A DNA stretch of 64,000 nt from NCBI RefSeq assembly GCF_900095845.1, contig NZ_FMIX01000004.1, positions 937,501-1,001,500 on the forward strand. Direction: 5' to 3'. The first letter of the stretch is position 1; every line of letters starts with the position of its first letter. Under the pieces are notes generated by a model. It did not search any database, was not told the DNA's origin, and saw only the letters and a program-made list of their open reading frames with translations. Made by a program: the position numbers and the translations under genes. Of this stretch, positions 12,042 to 21,598 are shown one piece after another. Origin of the DNA: Streptococcus timonensis. Lineage in GTDB: Bacteria > Bacillota > Bacilli > Lactobacillales > Streptococcaceae.

Positions 12042-12965
12042 CTAAAATGCCAAAAAGTACATCAGAAATACATGTATGATAATCATGACAATAGCTACTC
12101 CTACTTGCGCTTTGATAACGCCATTTGGATCTTTCATATCCAAAAGGGCTACAGGTAATGTATTGAAATTGGCAGCCATTGGGGTTAATAGAGTCCCACA
12201 ACAACCTGCTGTCATAGCAAGAGCACCCGCCACGATTGGATCTGCTCCCAAGGAAAATACAAAGGGAACACCAATTCCAGCAGTAATGACAATAAAGGCC
12301 GCAAAGGCATTTCCCATAATCATTGAAAATAGAACCATTCCCAACACATAAGCCACTACACCCATCAACCGACTCCCCGAAGGCACAAAACCACTTATCA
12401 GATGTGACATTAAATCTCCAACTCCTGCTACGGTAAAAATTGCTCCCAAAGCTCCTAAAAGTTGGGGCACAATCCCACTAGTTGAGACTTGCTGAACCAT
12501 GCGATTATTTTCTCCCAGCAAGCTTTTAGGAGAACTCTTAGTAATCAACAAAAGAGAGATGGTTGCAAGAAATGCTGCAAGGCTGATAGCAATCTTACTA
12601 AACTCAGGGATCATTTTTGCTAATACTAAAGCAATCAAAGCCATCAACATAACCGGAATAAAAATTTTATTCTTCAACCGTTTAGCTTCAATATTTGCCT
12701 TGACTTCATTCAGAGACGGCAAGGTTCCGATACGAACCTGTTTAAAGAGTGTTAGTAGGGCTAAGAGCACTACGATAATTCCAATACAGATAGATGGTAA
12801 ATAGGAACCGCCAATAAAACTGATTCCCAATAAAGCCCAAAACCCAGCTGTTCCATATCGAACTGGGTTTGTTTTGTCTTTATAGCTACAATAGGCCGTG
12901 TGAAGAAATTGACAACCAATCACAATATAGGTTAACTCTAATAAATGTCTTGCTAGATTGGTCAT
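12042..12965 (-). CDS. DUF979 family membrane protein
   Basis: 307 residues with about nine hydrophobic helices and the conserved stretch [15 protein letters not shown]. It belongs to the DUF979 family, which almost always pairs with DUF969; the two resemble the halves of a permease. Its ATG overlaps the DUF969 stop (ATGA). The neighbouring pcp suggests transport of pyroglutamate, 5-oxoproline peptides or similar, but no substrate is shown here. Confidence 0.82.
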   Translation of the reverse strand: MTNLARHLLELTYIVIGCQFLHTAYCSYKDKTNPVRYGTAGFWALLGISFIGGSYLPSICIGIIVVLLALLTLFKQVRIGTLPSLNEVKANIEAKRLKNKIFIPVMLMALIALVLAKMIPEFSKIAISLAAFLATISLLLITKSSPKSLLGENNRMVQQVSTSGIVPQLLGALGAIFTVAGVGDLMSHLISGFVPSGSRLMGVVAYVLGMVLFSMIMGNAFAAFIVITAGIGVPFVFSLGADPIVAGALAMTAGCCGTLLTPMAANFNTLPVALLDMKDPNGVIKAQVGVAIVMIIIHVFLMYFLAF

Positions 12966-13651
12966 TCTTCTTTTCCTTTACTAAGCTTATTCGCTAGCAG
13001 TTTTCTATCAAATAAGTAATTGTAAATCCCTACCACAAGCAGGGCAACTCCTGCAACAATAAGAGAAGCTGAAGCGATCCCTGCATAATTACTTTCGTAA
13101 CCTAATTGGTCCAGAGTGCCCCCAACTAAGAGGACACCACCTGCACCAACGAAAGTATTCTGAGCAAAGAAATTTGCAAAATTATCATTTGCTGCTGCAC
13201 GCGCTTTTAGCGCTTCGCTCTCCTGCTCCGTTAATTTTCTACCTAATTGTGACTCTGCCGCTGCTTGTCCCATGGGTTGAACCAGAGGCCTTACAAACTG
13301 CGGCTGCCCTCCTAGACGAATGGCAAAGAACCCGTCGAGTTCCCGAAAAAAGAAATAAATTGTATAAAAACTTCCTACGGTCAGCCCCTTTATCCTTTGA
13401 ATCAAGTCAATCGACCGTTGCTTGAGGCCAAAAGTTTCAGATAAACCTACCAGGGGCAAGGTTACCATAAAAATCGTAAGAACTCGTTGATTGCTAAATT
13501 CTCTTCCTAAAATTTCCAAGAACTCAACAAGAGAAACTCCAGAAACTAGAGCTGTAACTAAACTAGCTAAGACTACCGTTGCGATGGTATCTAATTTATA
13601 GATAAATCCAACCACAATGATAACTATCCCTATTAGTTTAATCCATTCCAT
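12962..13651 (-). CDS. DUF969 family membrane protein
   Basis: 229 residues, about five or six membrane helices, with GGQPQFVRPLVQPMGQAAAE in a loop and FFAQNTFVGAGG later. It is the usual partner of DUF979 and overlaps it by four bases. The ribosome-binding site is AAAGGGG. It is placed between the peptide-binding lipoprotein gene and pcp, which suggests a unit for peptide-derived nutrients. Confidence 0.82.
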   Translation of the reverse strand: MEWIKLIGIVIIVVGFIYKLDTIATVVLASLVTALVSGVSLVEFLEILGREFSNQRVLTIFMVTLPLVGLSETFGLKQRSIDLIQRIKGLTVGSFYTIYFFFRELDGFFAIRLGGQPQFVRPLVQPMGQAAAESQLGRKLTEQESEALKARAAANDNFANFFAQNTFVGAGGVLLVGGTLDQLGYESNYAGIASASLIVAGVALLVVGIYNYLFDRKLLANKLSKGKEE

Positions 13652-13685
13652 ATAGGCCCCTTTATTCCAAAAATACTAGTCTGTT

Positions 13686-15653
13686 TTATTTGACATGACT
13701 TTCTAGTTCTTTTTGGTATTTACTGTTTGATTCCAATTTTTCTTTTTGCCATTTTTCAAGAGCTGCTTGATATTCTTTAGCAGATACAATTTCTTTTTGC
13801 AATTTCATTCCCTTGAAGATATATGGATCACCCTTAATACCTACTTGTGAGTAAGGTTTAGAGAAAGGAACAACGTTGCTGACAACTGGTGAACCACCTG
13901 ATGAAGCGGTTGGCATTAAGAGAGAGCTATCAGTAAGCCATGCTTGAGCTTTAGCATATTTTTCATATCTCTTGTCCAAATCGTTTGTTTCAGAAACTGC
14001 ATCATCCAAGAGTTTCTTATATTCGTCCAGACCAAGTTGAACTACTACTTCCTTGTCTTTACCTTTCGTAATACCAAGGTGTTTCATAGCAGAACCAGTC
14101 TTAGGATCCATGATATTAAGATAACTTGCTGGGTCTTGGTAGCTTGGAGCCCATCCAGTACTGTTCAAGTCATAGTCTTTTTGGGCTGGAACACGCGCTT
14201 GCGATGTAATGCTTTCCTTTTCGTTATCGGTCATCTGAAGGACATCGATCACGACATTTTCAGAACCAAGAGTTGACTCGATTGATTGTTTGAAGGAGTT
14301 GCTTTGTTGAACGGCAATGGTATCTGTCTGTTCAACTGGAACATCCAAGTGAATTGGGAAGGTTACGCCTTTTGATTCCAATTCTTTCTTAGCTTTTTCA
14401 AATGAAGCTTTTGCTTTGTCAGGATTGTAGATGGTATCTTTTCCGTCTACAAGCTCAACGCCTTTCCATTGGTCTCCATAGTTGACCAATTCTGCTTGAG
14501 CGATGTCACCAAAGTTTTTACCGCCAGATTGTACAAAGTTATCTGGAACTAGACTGTTACGAATGATCTTGTCCGCACCATCTTCACCATTGAGCTGTGC
14601 AGCATAAGAATGACGGTTGAAGGCAAAGTTGATTGCTTGACGGAAGTCCTTGTTCAACATCGCTTCTTTTGTAGAAATTTTCTGTTCTTCACTTGTTTTC
14701 GCAGTCTTATTGTAAGATTGACGGTTTACGTTAAAGGTAAAGTAATAACTAGTTGAATCCTGTGGACTGTATGTGATTTTATCTCCGTATTGTTCCAATG
14801 TAGAAGCAAAGTTTGAGCTACTTGGGAAGATACGAGCTGTTGTATAAACACCTGAAGAGAAGCTACGGATTAATGATTCTTGGTCTGAACCATCATAGTA
14901 GGTCAATTTTACTTTCTCAATTTTAACCTTCTCTTTATCCCAATAATTTGGGTTCTTTTCGTATTCGATTAAAGATTTTGAAGTCAATGTCTTCAGGATA
15001 TACGGACCGTTATAAAGAATACCAGATGGACTTACTGCTCCGTAGTTCTTACCTGAAGCTTTGAGGAATTCCTCATTTACCGGCAACATGGTAGCTGAAG
15101 TTACTTTCGAATTCCAGAAACTTTCAGGTGCATTAAGAGTATACTGGACTGTGTAGTCATCCAATGCCTTAACCCCAACTGTAGAGAAATCATTAGTCTC
15201 ACCAGTCATATATTCATTCAAGCCCTTAATGGAGTTTTGAATAAGAGTGACACCGTCTGATTTACCATCTGCTACGTGTTTTAGTCCAGTAACAAAGTCA
15301 TGCGCAGTTACTTCAGCGTATTCTTCACCTTCTGACGTGTACCATTTAACCCCTTTACGAAGTTTATAAGTATAAGTCAAACCGTCTTGTGAGACACTCC
15401 AGTCTTCTGCTAGTGAAGGAACCAAATTTCCATATTCGTCGTTTTCCAACAATCCATCAACAACGTTACCAATAATATCCGTTGTTGAAGTACGAGTTGC
15501 AATACTGTAGTCCAAAGATGATGGGTCTACTCCATAGACATAAGAGAAGGTTGTAGGTGCATCTGCTTCTTTATCAGCTTTGCCACAAGCCACAAGAAGA
15601 ACTGCTGTACTCAGGACAACTCCTGCTGTTAACATCCACTTTTTCGTTTTCAT
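13686..15653 (-). CDS. Oligopeptide-binding lipoprotein (AmiA/AliA/AliB type), orphan
   Basis: 655-residue family 5 extracellular solute-binding protein. The signal peptide ends in lipobox LVAC with Cys23 as the lipidation site; FSYVYGVDPSSLDY and NPNYWDKEKV are typical of oligopeptide-binding proteins. It would capture peptides outside the cell and hand them to an ABC importer. No permease or ATPase gene is adjacent, so it probably uses the Ami permease encoded elsewhere, as AliA and AliB do. It is full length; my recollection is that the pneumococcal counterpart at this locus is often shortened. It lies between ilvE and the DUF969 gene. Confidence 0.88.
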   Translation of the reverse strand: MKTKKWMLTAGVVLSTAVLLVACGKADKEADAPTTFSYVYGVDPSSLDYSIATRTSTTDIIGNVVDGLLENDEYGNLVPSLAEDWSVSQDGLTYTYKLRKGVKWYTSEGEEYAEVTAHDFVTGLKHVADGKSDGVTLIQNSIKGLNEYMTGETNDFSTVGVKALDDYTVQYTLNAPESFWNSKVTSATMLPVNEEFLKASGKNYGAVSPSGILYNGPYILKTLTSKSLIEYEKNPNYWDKEKVKIEKVKLTYYDGSDQESLIRSFSSGVYTTARIFPSSSNFASTLEQYGDKITYSPQDSTSYYFTFNVNRQSYNKTAKTSEEQKISTKEAMLNKDFRQAINFAFNRHSYAAQLNGEDGADKIIRNSLVPDNFVQSGGKNFGDIAQAELVNYGDQWKGVELVDGKDTIYNPDKAKASFEKAKKELESKGVTFPIHLDVPVEQTDTIAVQQSNSFKQSIESTLGSENVVIDVLQMTDNEKESITSQARVPAQKDYDLNSTGWAPSYQDPASYLNIMDPKTGSAMKHLGITKGKDKEVVVQLGLDEYKKLLDDAVSETNDLDKRYEKYAKAQAWLTDSSLLMPTASSGGSPVVSNVVPFSKPYSQVGIKGDPYIFKGMKLQKEIVSAKEYQAALEKWQKEKLESNSKYQKELESHVK

Positions 15654-15674
15654 AAAGATCTCCTTTAATAATGT

Positions 15675-16697
15675 TTAATCTACTTTTACAATCCAACCTT
15701 CTGGCGCTTTAATGTCACCAAATTGGATACCTGTCAATTCATCGTATAGTTTACGAGTCACTGGACCAACCTCTGTTTCACTGTAAAAAACATGAAAATC
15801 ATCACCGTGTTGGATTCCCCCAATAGGTGAGATTACTGCTGCTGTTCCACAGGCACCTGCTTCTACAAATCGATCCAGACTATCAATTGGTACATCACCC
15901 TCGACAGGCTTCAATCCTAAACGATGCTCTGCCAAGTAAAGTAATGAGTACTTGGTAATGGATGGTAAGATTGATGGACTCAATGGCGTTACAAACTCAT
16001 TATCAGCTGTAATTCCAAAGAAGTTCGCTGAACCAACTTCTTCAATCTTAGTGTGGGTTGATGGGTCTAGATAAATAACATCTGAGAAATGACGGGATTT
16101 AGCCATTTTTCCTGGCAAAAGACTAGCGGCATAGTTACCACCGACCTTGGCAGCTCCTGTTCCATTCGGTGCCGCACGGTCGTACTCATCTTGAATCAAA
16201 AAATTAGTCGGTGTCAGCCCACCCTTGAAATAGTTTCCAACAGGCATAGCAAAGATAGTGAAAATATACTCCTCGGCTGGTTTTACCCCGATGATATCTC
16301 CGACACCAATCAAGAGCGGACGAAGATAAAGGGTTCCACCAGTTCCGTAAGGTGGTACGTATTCTTCATTAGCTCGAACTACTGACTTACAAGCCTCTAC
16401 AAACATTTCTGTTGGCACTTGGGGCATCAAGAGACGGTCGCAGGTACGTTGGAGTCGTTTAGCATTTTCATCTGGACGGAAGAGTTGAATACTGCCATCC
16501 TTTGTACGATAGGCTTTCAATCCTTCAAATGCTTGCTGTCCATAGTGAAGGCTTGGAGATGATTCTGAAATATGCAAGGTTGCATCTTCTGTTAATTCTC
16601 CCTGATTCCATTGTCCATTTTGAAAATGAGCAATGTAACGATAAGGTAATTTCATATAGGCAAAACCGAGATTTTCCCAATCAATTGCAACTGTCAT
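15675..16697 (-). CDS. ilvE: Branched-chain amino acid aminotransferase
   Basis: PLP fold-type IV transaminase that interconverts Leu/Ile/Val and their keto acids. Lys184 in GAAKVGGNYA is the expected PLP lysine, and EAGACGTAAVISP is the family's C-terminal motif. An upstream in-frame start at 16721 exists, but the ATG at 16697 has AAAGGAG directly before it and gives 340 residues, the usual size. It is separated from parC by a terminator-like hairpin. Confidence 0.95.
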   Translation of the reverse strand: MTVAIDWENLGFAYMKLPYRYIAHFQNGQWNQGELTEDATLHISESSPSLHYGQQAFEGLKAYRTKDGSIQLFRPDENAKRLQRTCDRLLMPQVPTEMFVEACKSVVRANEEYVPPYGTGGTLYLRPLLIGVGDIIGVKPAEEYIFTIFAMPVGNYFKGGLTPTNFLIQDEYDRAAPNGTGAAKVGGNYAASLLPGKMAKSRHFSDVIYLDPSTHTKIEEVGSANFFGITADNEFVTPLSPSILPSITKYSLLYLAEHRLGLKPVEGDVPIDSLDRFVEAGACGTAAVISPIGGIQHGDDFHVFYSETEVGPVTRKLYDELTGIQFGDIKAPEGWIVKVD

Positions 16698-16796
16698 ATT
16701 TTTCTCCTTTATACTAATCAAAACTATGTGTTCTATTCTACACTATTCTCCTAAAAATTCAAGTATTATTTGTAATTTTCTGAAAATTTTACTTAT

Positions 16797-16823
16797 AAAA
16801 AATCAGTCACTAGGACTGATTTT
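16797..16823 (-). terminator. Terminator of parC
   Basis: AAAATCAGTC (16799-16808) pairs with GACTGATTTT (16814-16823) around a five-base loop, just after the parC stop. The minus-strand T-run is TTTTATAAGT, so termination may be partial. Confidence 0.7.
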
Positions 16824-16827
16824 CTTC

Positions 16828-19305
16828 TTAATTATCTTTTTCTTCTTTAAAGACTTCTTTGAGATAGGCATCGAAAACTTCCTCGTCTGAAATAGTATCT
16901 GAGATAAAACTTCCATTACTTGTGCGCTCTGATAGATTCAAATCTTGCAAGATTGATTCGTAAATTGTTCCATTATTTGATTGAACAACCAGAGTTTGTT
17001 CACCATCTTCTACTTCTGTACTGAAGAGATCTCCGATAAATCCTTGTTCTGAGACAGCACCGGCCAAGAAGACGCGGTGTGGTTTACTCTTCAATTCTCT
17101 CAGAACTTGAAGACCACGCTTAGCACGACTAGTTGCTGGAATTTCCTCTGTTGATACACGTTTCAAGCTTCCACGCTGCGTTAACAGATAGAAAGATGAA
17201 GTATTGCAGATAAAGGCGGCTTGAAGCTCATCATCTGCTTTCAGATTCATAGCTTTAACACCTGCAGCCTTGGCTCCAACAACTGGAACCTCTTCGATAT
17301 TAAAGCGAAGGGCATATCCATTTTTACTAATCAACAAAACATCATCCAATTTAATCGGAGCTACTGCTACAATCAGGTCACTATCGTCTTTCAACTTGGC
17401 ATATTTGACAGACTTAGAACGATAGGTTCTCCATGGAGAAAATTCTTTGCGTTCTACACGTTTGATTTGTCCAAGGCGGGTCGCTGCAAAGTAGGTTGTC
17501 GCATCTTCAAACTGATCCACAACTTCTACGTATAGCACTTCTTCATTGGTTTCAAAGTTTGTAATCGTTTGGCTCAAGTGCTCCCCGATATCCTTCCAAC
17601 GAATATCTGCTAATTCATGGACAGGACGGTAGATTACATTTCCTAGTGTTGTAAAGATTAAGAGATGTTGAGTTGTCTTGACAGATTGGATAAATAGTAA
17701 TCGGTCATCATCCCGTTTACCAATTTCTTCAAGTGTTGAAGCTGCAAAAGAACGTGGACTAGTACGTTTAATGTAGCCTGCTTTAGTTACGCTGACATAG
17801 GTATCTTCCTCTGCGATAAGGCTAGCTGTATCAATCTCGATCACTTTTGCTGTATCTTCTAAAGAACTCAAACGAGGTGTCGCAAACTGTCTCTTGACCT
17901 CACGAAGTTCTTTTTTCATGAGGTTGTACATAGTCCGTTCGTCACCAATAATAGCCGCCAGCATAGCAATTTTTTCGCGAAGTTCTGCTTCTTCTTCCTG
18001 CAAGACAACTACGTCTGTATTGGTCAAACGGTATAGTTGCAAGGTAACAATAGCTTCAGCCTGCTCTTCAGTAAAATCATAGCTGACCTTGAGGTTCTCT
18101 TTGGCATCAGCCTTGTTCTCAGAAGCACGTATAAGAGCAATGACTTCATCTAAAATAGAGATGACACGAATCAAACCTTCCACGATATGGAGACGTTTTT
18201 CAGCCTTTTCCTTGTCAAAGCGAGAACGTGCCAAGATGACATCACGACGGTGGGCAATATAGCTAGATAAGATAGGAACAATTCCAACCTGACGAGGGGT
18301 GAAATTGTCAATCGCAACCATATTAAAGTTGTAGTTGATTTGCAAGTCAGTATATTTAAAAAGATAGTTGAGAACAAGCTCTGTATTTGCATCTTTCTTG
18401 AGTTCGATAGCAATACGAAGACCGTCACGGTCAGACTCATCACGAACCTCAGCGATTCCTGCCACCTTGTTATTGACACGTACTTCATCGATTTTCTTGA
18501 CTAAGTTAGCCTTATTAATCTCATAAGGAATCTCAGTGATAACGATTTGTTCCTTACCACCTTTTAACTTCTCAATTTCAGTCTTGGAACGAACAACCAC
18601 GCGCCCCTTACCAGTTTCATAGGCTTTTTTGATCTCGTCACGACCTTGGATGATAGCTCCTGTAGGAAAGTCTGGCCCAGGCAAGAATTCCATCAACTTA
18701 TCGACCTTAGCAGTTGGGTGATCAATCATGTAGACTGTCGCATCGATAACCTCTGCCAAATTATGCGGTGGAATATCTGTGGCATAACCAGCTGAAATAC
18801 CTGTAGAACCATTGACTAAAAGGTTTGGAAAGGCTGCTGGTAAGACAGTTGGCTCTTTCTCGGTATCGTCAAAGTTCCAAGCAAAGGGAACTGTCTTTTT
18901 ATCGATATCTTGAAGAAGGTAGCCTGCAATCTCTGATAAACGAGCTTCCGTATAACGCATAGCCGCAGGTGGATCTCCGTCCATGGAACCGTTATTCCCG
19001 TGCATTTCAACTAGAATCTCACGGTTTTTCCAGTCCTGAGACATACGAACCATGGCATCATAGATAGAAGAGTCCCCGTGTGGGTGGAAATTCCCCATGA
19101 TGTTCCCGACAGACTTGGCAGACTTACGGTAGCTCTTGTCAAAGGTATTGCCATCCTTATTCATAGAATAAAGAATACGGCGTTGGACCGGCTTCAATCC
19201 ATCCCGAATGTCTGGCAAAGCCCGATCTTGAATGATATATTTGGAGTAGCGACCAAAGCGCTCTCCCATGATGTCCTCCAAGGACATATTTTGGATATTA
19301 CTCAT
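16828..19305 (-). CDS. parC: DNA topoisomerase IV subunit A
   Basis: 825-residue subunit that cuts and rejoins DNA while topoisomerase IV unlinks daughter chromosomes. The catalytic tyrosine is Tyr118 (MRYTEARL). The quinolone region HPHGDSSIYD keeps Ser79 and Asp83, so no classic resistance change is present. Gly52, Asp91 and Asp135 are residues I associate with viridans rather than pneumococcal alleles. A TTG at 19332 extends the frame, but the ATG at 19305 matches the family start MSNIQNMSLED. Neither start has a clear Shine-Dalgarno sequence. Confidence 0.96.
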   Translation of the reverse strand: MSNIQNMSLEDIMGERFGRYSKYIIQDRALPDIRDGLKPVQRRILYSMNKDGNTFDKSYRKSAKSVGNIMGNFHPHGDSSIYDAMVRMSQDWKNREILVEMHGNNGSMDGDPPAAMRYTEARLSEIAGYLLQDIDKKTVPFAWNFDDTEKEPTVLPAAFPNLLVNGSTGISAGYATDIPPHNLAEVIDATVYMIDHPTAKVDKLMEFLPGPDFPTGAIIQGRDEIKKAYETGKGRVVVRSKTEIEKLKGGKEQIVITEIPYEINKANLVKKIDEVRVNNKVAGIAEVRDESDRDGLRIAIELKKDANTELVLNYLFKYTDLQINYNFNMVAIDNFTPRQVGIVPILSSYIAHRRDVILARSRFDKEKAEKRLHIVEGLIRVISILDEVIALIRASENKADAKENLKVSYDFTEEQAEAIVTLQLYRLTNTDVVVLQEEEAELREKIAMLAAIIGDERTMYNLMKKELREVKRQFATPRLSSLEDTAKVIEIDTASLIAEEDTYVSVTKAGYIKRTSPRSFAASTLEEIGKRDDDRLLFIQSVKTTQHLLIFTTLGNVIYRPVHELADIRWKDIGEHLSQTITNFETNEEVLYVEVVDQFEDATTYFAATRLGQIKRVERKEFSPWRTYRSKSVKYAKLKDDSDLIVAVAPIKLDDVLLISKNGYALRFNIEEVPVVGAKAAGVKAMNLKADDELQAAFICNTSSFYLLTQRGSLKRVSTEEIPATSRAKRGLQVLRELKSKPHRVFLAGAVSEQGFIGDLFSTEVEDGEQTLVVQSNNGTIYESILQDLNLSERTSNGSFISDTISDEEVFDAYLKEVFKEEKDN

Positions 19306-19544
19306 ATAGGATACAAAGCCCGTAAAATGCAAAGTGAAAATAGGAAATTCTTACAGTGAGCGATGCTCACAAGAGAATTTATCTTTTTCACACAGCATTT
19401 AGGGCGTGTTCAACTCCTTTCAAAAAAAGTAGAGTAGGTTTTATAGAAAAGGATTTCAGTTACTTTATATAACTAAACTATCCTTTCTGTAGTTTAAAGT
19501 TTTGAAAATCTTTATCAGGTTATAACATTTTAGTTTATTTAAAT
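19306..19544. other. Gene-free stretch upstream of parC
   Basis: I see no coding potential here. It holds one long imperfect inverted repeat (arms about 19445-19454 and 19480-19488, inner AGTTA/TAACT) that could be a transcript end for the minus-strand gene to its right, although the T-run is not adjacent. The parC promoter should lie here, but I could not place it with confidence. Confidence 0.4.
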
Positions 19545-20045
19545 TTAGCTAGAAGGCACTTGTTCAACTTTTCTTTGTACAAAAAATAAATATATGGAAG
19601 GAAGAAATGAAATAACAGCGGTCCCAATAAGCAAAGCATTAAATACATTTTGATGTCCATGAAAAACTTCATTCCAATACACAGTATTAACAATATGGAA
19701 GGATAAACCAATTAAATAGCAGAGACTAATAACTATAATCTTCCACTTTAATAAAGAATAGATATTAGTTAATCGAAGAGCATGATATACTACTGCTGTA
19801 ATGAGCATTGGAAAACAAAAAGAAATTAGAAAGAATTGGAATCTTAAAGCATCATCAAAAAGCTCTGTTCGATCTATTGAAACAAGCCAAATATTACACA
19901 AGGTTATAACAATCGGGAAAAACAATCCATACACCCTTTTATTTAACTTATTTCTTTTAAGAGCTAGAAAGATAGACAATACAATTATCAGAATTTGTAG
20001 CCCTGGAAATCCCATAAAAAATATAGCAAATACATATTCTAACAT
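19545..20045 (-). CDS. Hypothetical membrane protein
   Basis: 166 residues with about five hydrophobic helices, starting MLEYVFAIFFMG and ending in a short hydrophilic tail. I do not recognise a family. The ATG follows the stop of the adenylyltransferase-like gene by one base, with AAAGG inside the end of that gene, so the two are probably co-translated. It lies in the variable parE-parC interval. Confidence 0.6.
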   Translation of the reverse strand: MLEYVFAIFFMGFPGLQILIIVLSIFLALKRNKLNKRVYGLFFPIVITLCNIWLVSIDRTELFDDALRFQFFLISFCFPMLITAVVYHALRLTNIYSLLKWKIIVISLCYLIGLSFHIVNTVYWNEVFHGHQNVFNALLIGTAVISFLPSIYLFFVQRKVEQVPSS

Positions 20046-20046
20046 A

Positions 20047-20859
20047 TTAGTTTAACCTTTCCTTCGCATACTCAATCATCTTCTCAGCCACTTCTTTTTC
20101 ATACTTAAAGCCCATCTTTTGAGCAAGATATTGAGCTTCCTGGTGGAAAAATTCCATGGTTGCTAATAAAGACTGAGTGATTTTGTCTAAACTTGAGAAA
20201 TCAAGAAGAGCAGAGAATTCCTTCTCCTTCTCAATTGGCAAGTAGTTGAAGAGATACTTGTAATTTTTACCAATGTCGACAGCACCTCTATCACTTGCTA
20301 TCTGCCAGGCTAAGATTTTCAACAGTTCTTGCTGACAAATACCGTAGAGATGGTCAGTCGCATAGATGATTTGCTTGCGACAAATTCCTTTAACCACGTA
20401 GGCTGACACCCACCAAAATTCATTGCAAGATTTGTCAAAGTCAGTCGCACTGGCTGGTGCCGTCCAATAGCGCTTAGGCGTCGGTGCATAAGGGACAAAG
20501 AGCCCCTGCGGGTCATTCAGCACCGTGAAATCTGCTTCACTATCCACCCACTCTTTGATGTGCTCTTTGGGGCAGAGGGTCAAATCGATCCGATTGCCAT
20601 CCTCAAAGAGCATGAGATAAAGGCGACGGTGTTCCAGTACATTATACTGTTCAATCAAGCGTTTGCCAAACCGATCCAACCAAGCAAGGTCGGCTATCAG
20701 ACCATCCAAATCTTCCATGATATAAACTACATCATAGTCTTGGAACTCGTCCTTGGGAGCCTTTGGGTTTGTCCGCGAGCCGGACATGGCGACTGCATCG
20801 ACCTGTAGCACTTTTGCGGTTTGCAAAATCACATCAAACATCTCGGTTTCAGTTCTCAT
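20047..20859 (-). CDS. AadK-like aminoglycoside 6-adenylyltransferase family protein
   Basis: 270 residues from the ATG at 20859 (MRTETEMFD); the long upstream extension of the frame is out-of-frame read-through of a pseudogene. The nucleotidyltransferase motif GSRTN (about 28-32) is followed by FQDYDVVY, giving the two metal-binding acidic residues, and NRIDLTLCPKEHI supplies the third. It resembles chromosomal AadK/ANT(6) of bacilli. Whether it modifies streptomycin is unknown. I recall an ant-like gene reported in the parE-parC interval of viridans streptococci, which matches this position. A truncated paralogue follows at 21816. Confidence 0.85.
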   Translation of the reverse strand: MRTETEMFDVILQTAKVLQVDAVAMSGSRTNPKAPKDEFQDYDVVYIMEDLDGLIADLAWLDRFGKRLIEQYNVLEHRRLYLMLFEDGNRIDLTLCPKEHIKEWVDSEADFTVLNDPQGLFVPYAPTPKRYWTAPASATDFDKSCNEFWWVSAYVVKGICRKQIIYATDHLYGICQQELLKILAWQIASDRGAVDIGKNYKYLFNYLPIEKEKEFSALLDFSSLDKITQSLLATMEFFHQEAQYLAQKMGFKYEKEVAEKMIEYAKERLN

Positions 20860-20875
20860 GGGAATACCTGCCTTT

Positions 20876-21097
20876 TTAGTGTAAACTCTTGATTCTGTAA
20901 AGGACATGTCTATAAAGCGGACTGTCTGCTGGAACTTTTTCATTATCAAATTCTTTGACAAATTCCATGCCCAGTTTTTGCATGACTTTTTGCGAAAGTT
21001 GATTGAGTAAGGATGTAAAAGAGTAAACTTCTGACAAGCCAGCTTGCTGAAAAGCAAAGTCTAGACAGGCTTGGGCAGCCTCCGTCGCATAACCATC
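20876..21097 (-). pseudogene. GNAT acetyltransferase, C-terminal fragment
   Basis: 73 codons plus TAA, with no start of its own. The peptide begins DGYATEAAQACLDFAF and includes NQLSQKVMQKLGMEFVKEF and PADSPLYRHVLYR, the C-terminal half of a RimJ/RimL-type N-acetyltransferase. The N-terminal half is gone; the fragment joins directly to the first codons of a fic-like gene at 21097. This is a deletion scar and is not expected to be expressed as an enzyme. Confidence 0.8.
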
Positions 21098-21147
21098 TTA
21101 GCTAGTTCAAGCGAATCTGTCAGACCCAGTTTGTTGTCAAGCGTCAT
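21061..21147 (-). pseudogene. Fic-family gene, N-terminal fragment
   Basis: Begins with an intact ribosome-binding site (AAAGGAG) and ATG and reads MTLDNKLGLTDSLELAK, which I recognise as the N-terminus of small streptococcal Fic (AMPylase/cell filamentation) proteins. It then runs out of frame into the acetyltransferase fragment and stops after 28 codons. It is the other side of the same deletion junction. Confidence 0.65.
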
Positions 21148-21160
21148 TGGCTGTCTCCTT

Positions 21161-21535
21161 TCATTCAGATTTTCTAAATCCTGTACCAACAGGCTTAAAA
21201 CTTATTGACCGATAAAATCCATCTGCTTCAGATATTAATTCAATCCGTGTCAAAGGATATTTTTTGTGGATCTCCTCAATCAGCTGCTGTCCCAGTCTTT
21301 TTCTACGGTGGGATTTATCAATAATTATTTCAGCTAAAAAGGTTGTCATCACTTCATCTGTCAAGTAGCGGGCAAAACCAAGGATTTTCTGGTTCTCTTC
21401 AACTACCAAGTAATGGGACAGGTTTGTTGAAAATAATGATCTCACTTTTTCCTCTGTAAAAGAAATCCATTTTTCATTTTGATAAAGGGTATAAATAGCT
21501 TGACAATCTTTTATGCTTGCAGGTCTGATTATCAT
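21161..21535 (-). CDS. GNAT family N-acetyltransferase
   Basis: 124 residues. MIIRPASIKDCQAIYTLY is a GNAT beta1-alpha1 region, AEIIIDKSHRRKRLGQQLI carries the acetyl-CoA loop (RRKRLGQ, variant of Q/RxxGxG/A), and FYRSISFKPVGTGF is the C-terminal fold. It is complete and has AAGGAG six bases before the ATG. Its substrate is unknown. It lies between decayed genes in the parE-parC interval and is unrelated in detail to the broken acetyltransferase next to it. Confidence 0.82.
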   Translation of the reverse strand: MIIRPASIKDCQAIYTLYQNEKWISFTEEKVRSLFSTNLSHYLVVEENQKILGFARYLTDEVMTTFLAEIIIDKSHRRKRLGQQLIEEIHKKYPLTRIELISEADGFYRSISFKPVGTGFRKSE

Positions 21536-21598
21536 TCTCTACTCCTTTCAAATCCGATGCGACCACTAACAATTTTTCAACTCAAATTTAGTTATATT

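Noticed and set aside
19306-19544. BOX, RUP or insertion-sequence remnant upstream of parC
   Set aside because: I looked for the repeat cores known from Mitis-group genomes and for terminal inverted repeats and did not find a convincing match.
20860-21057. N-terminal extension of the adenylyltransferase frame by 66 codons
   Set aside because: It is out-of-frame reading of the GNAT fragment; the family start is MRTETEMFD at 20859.
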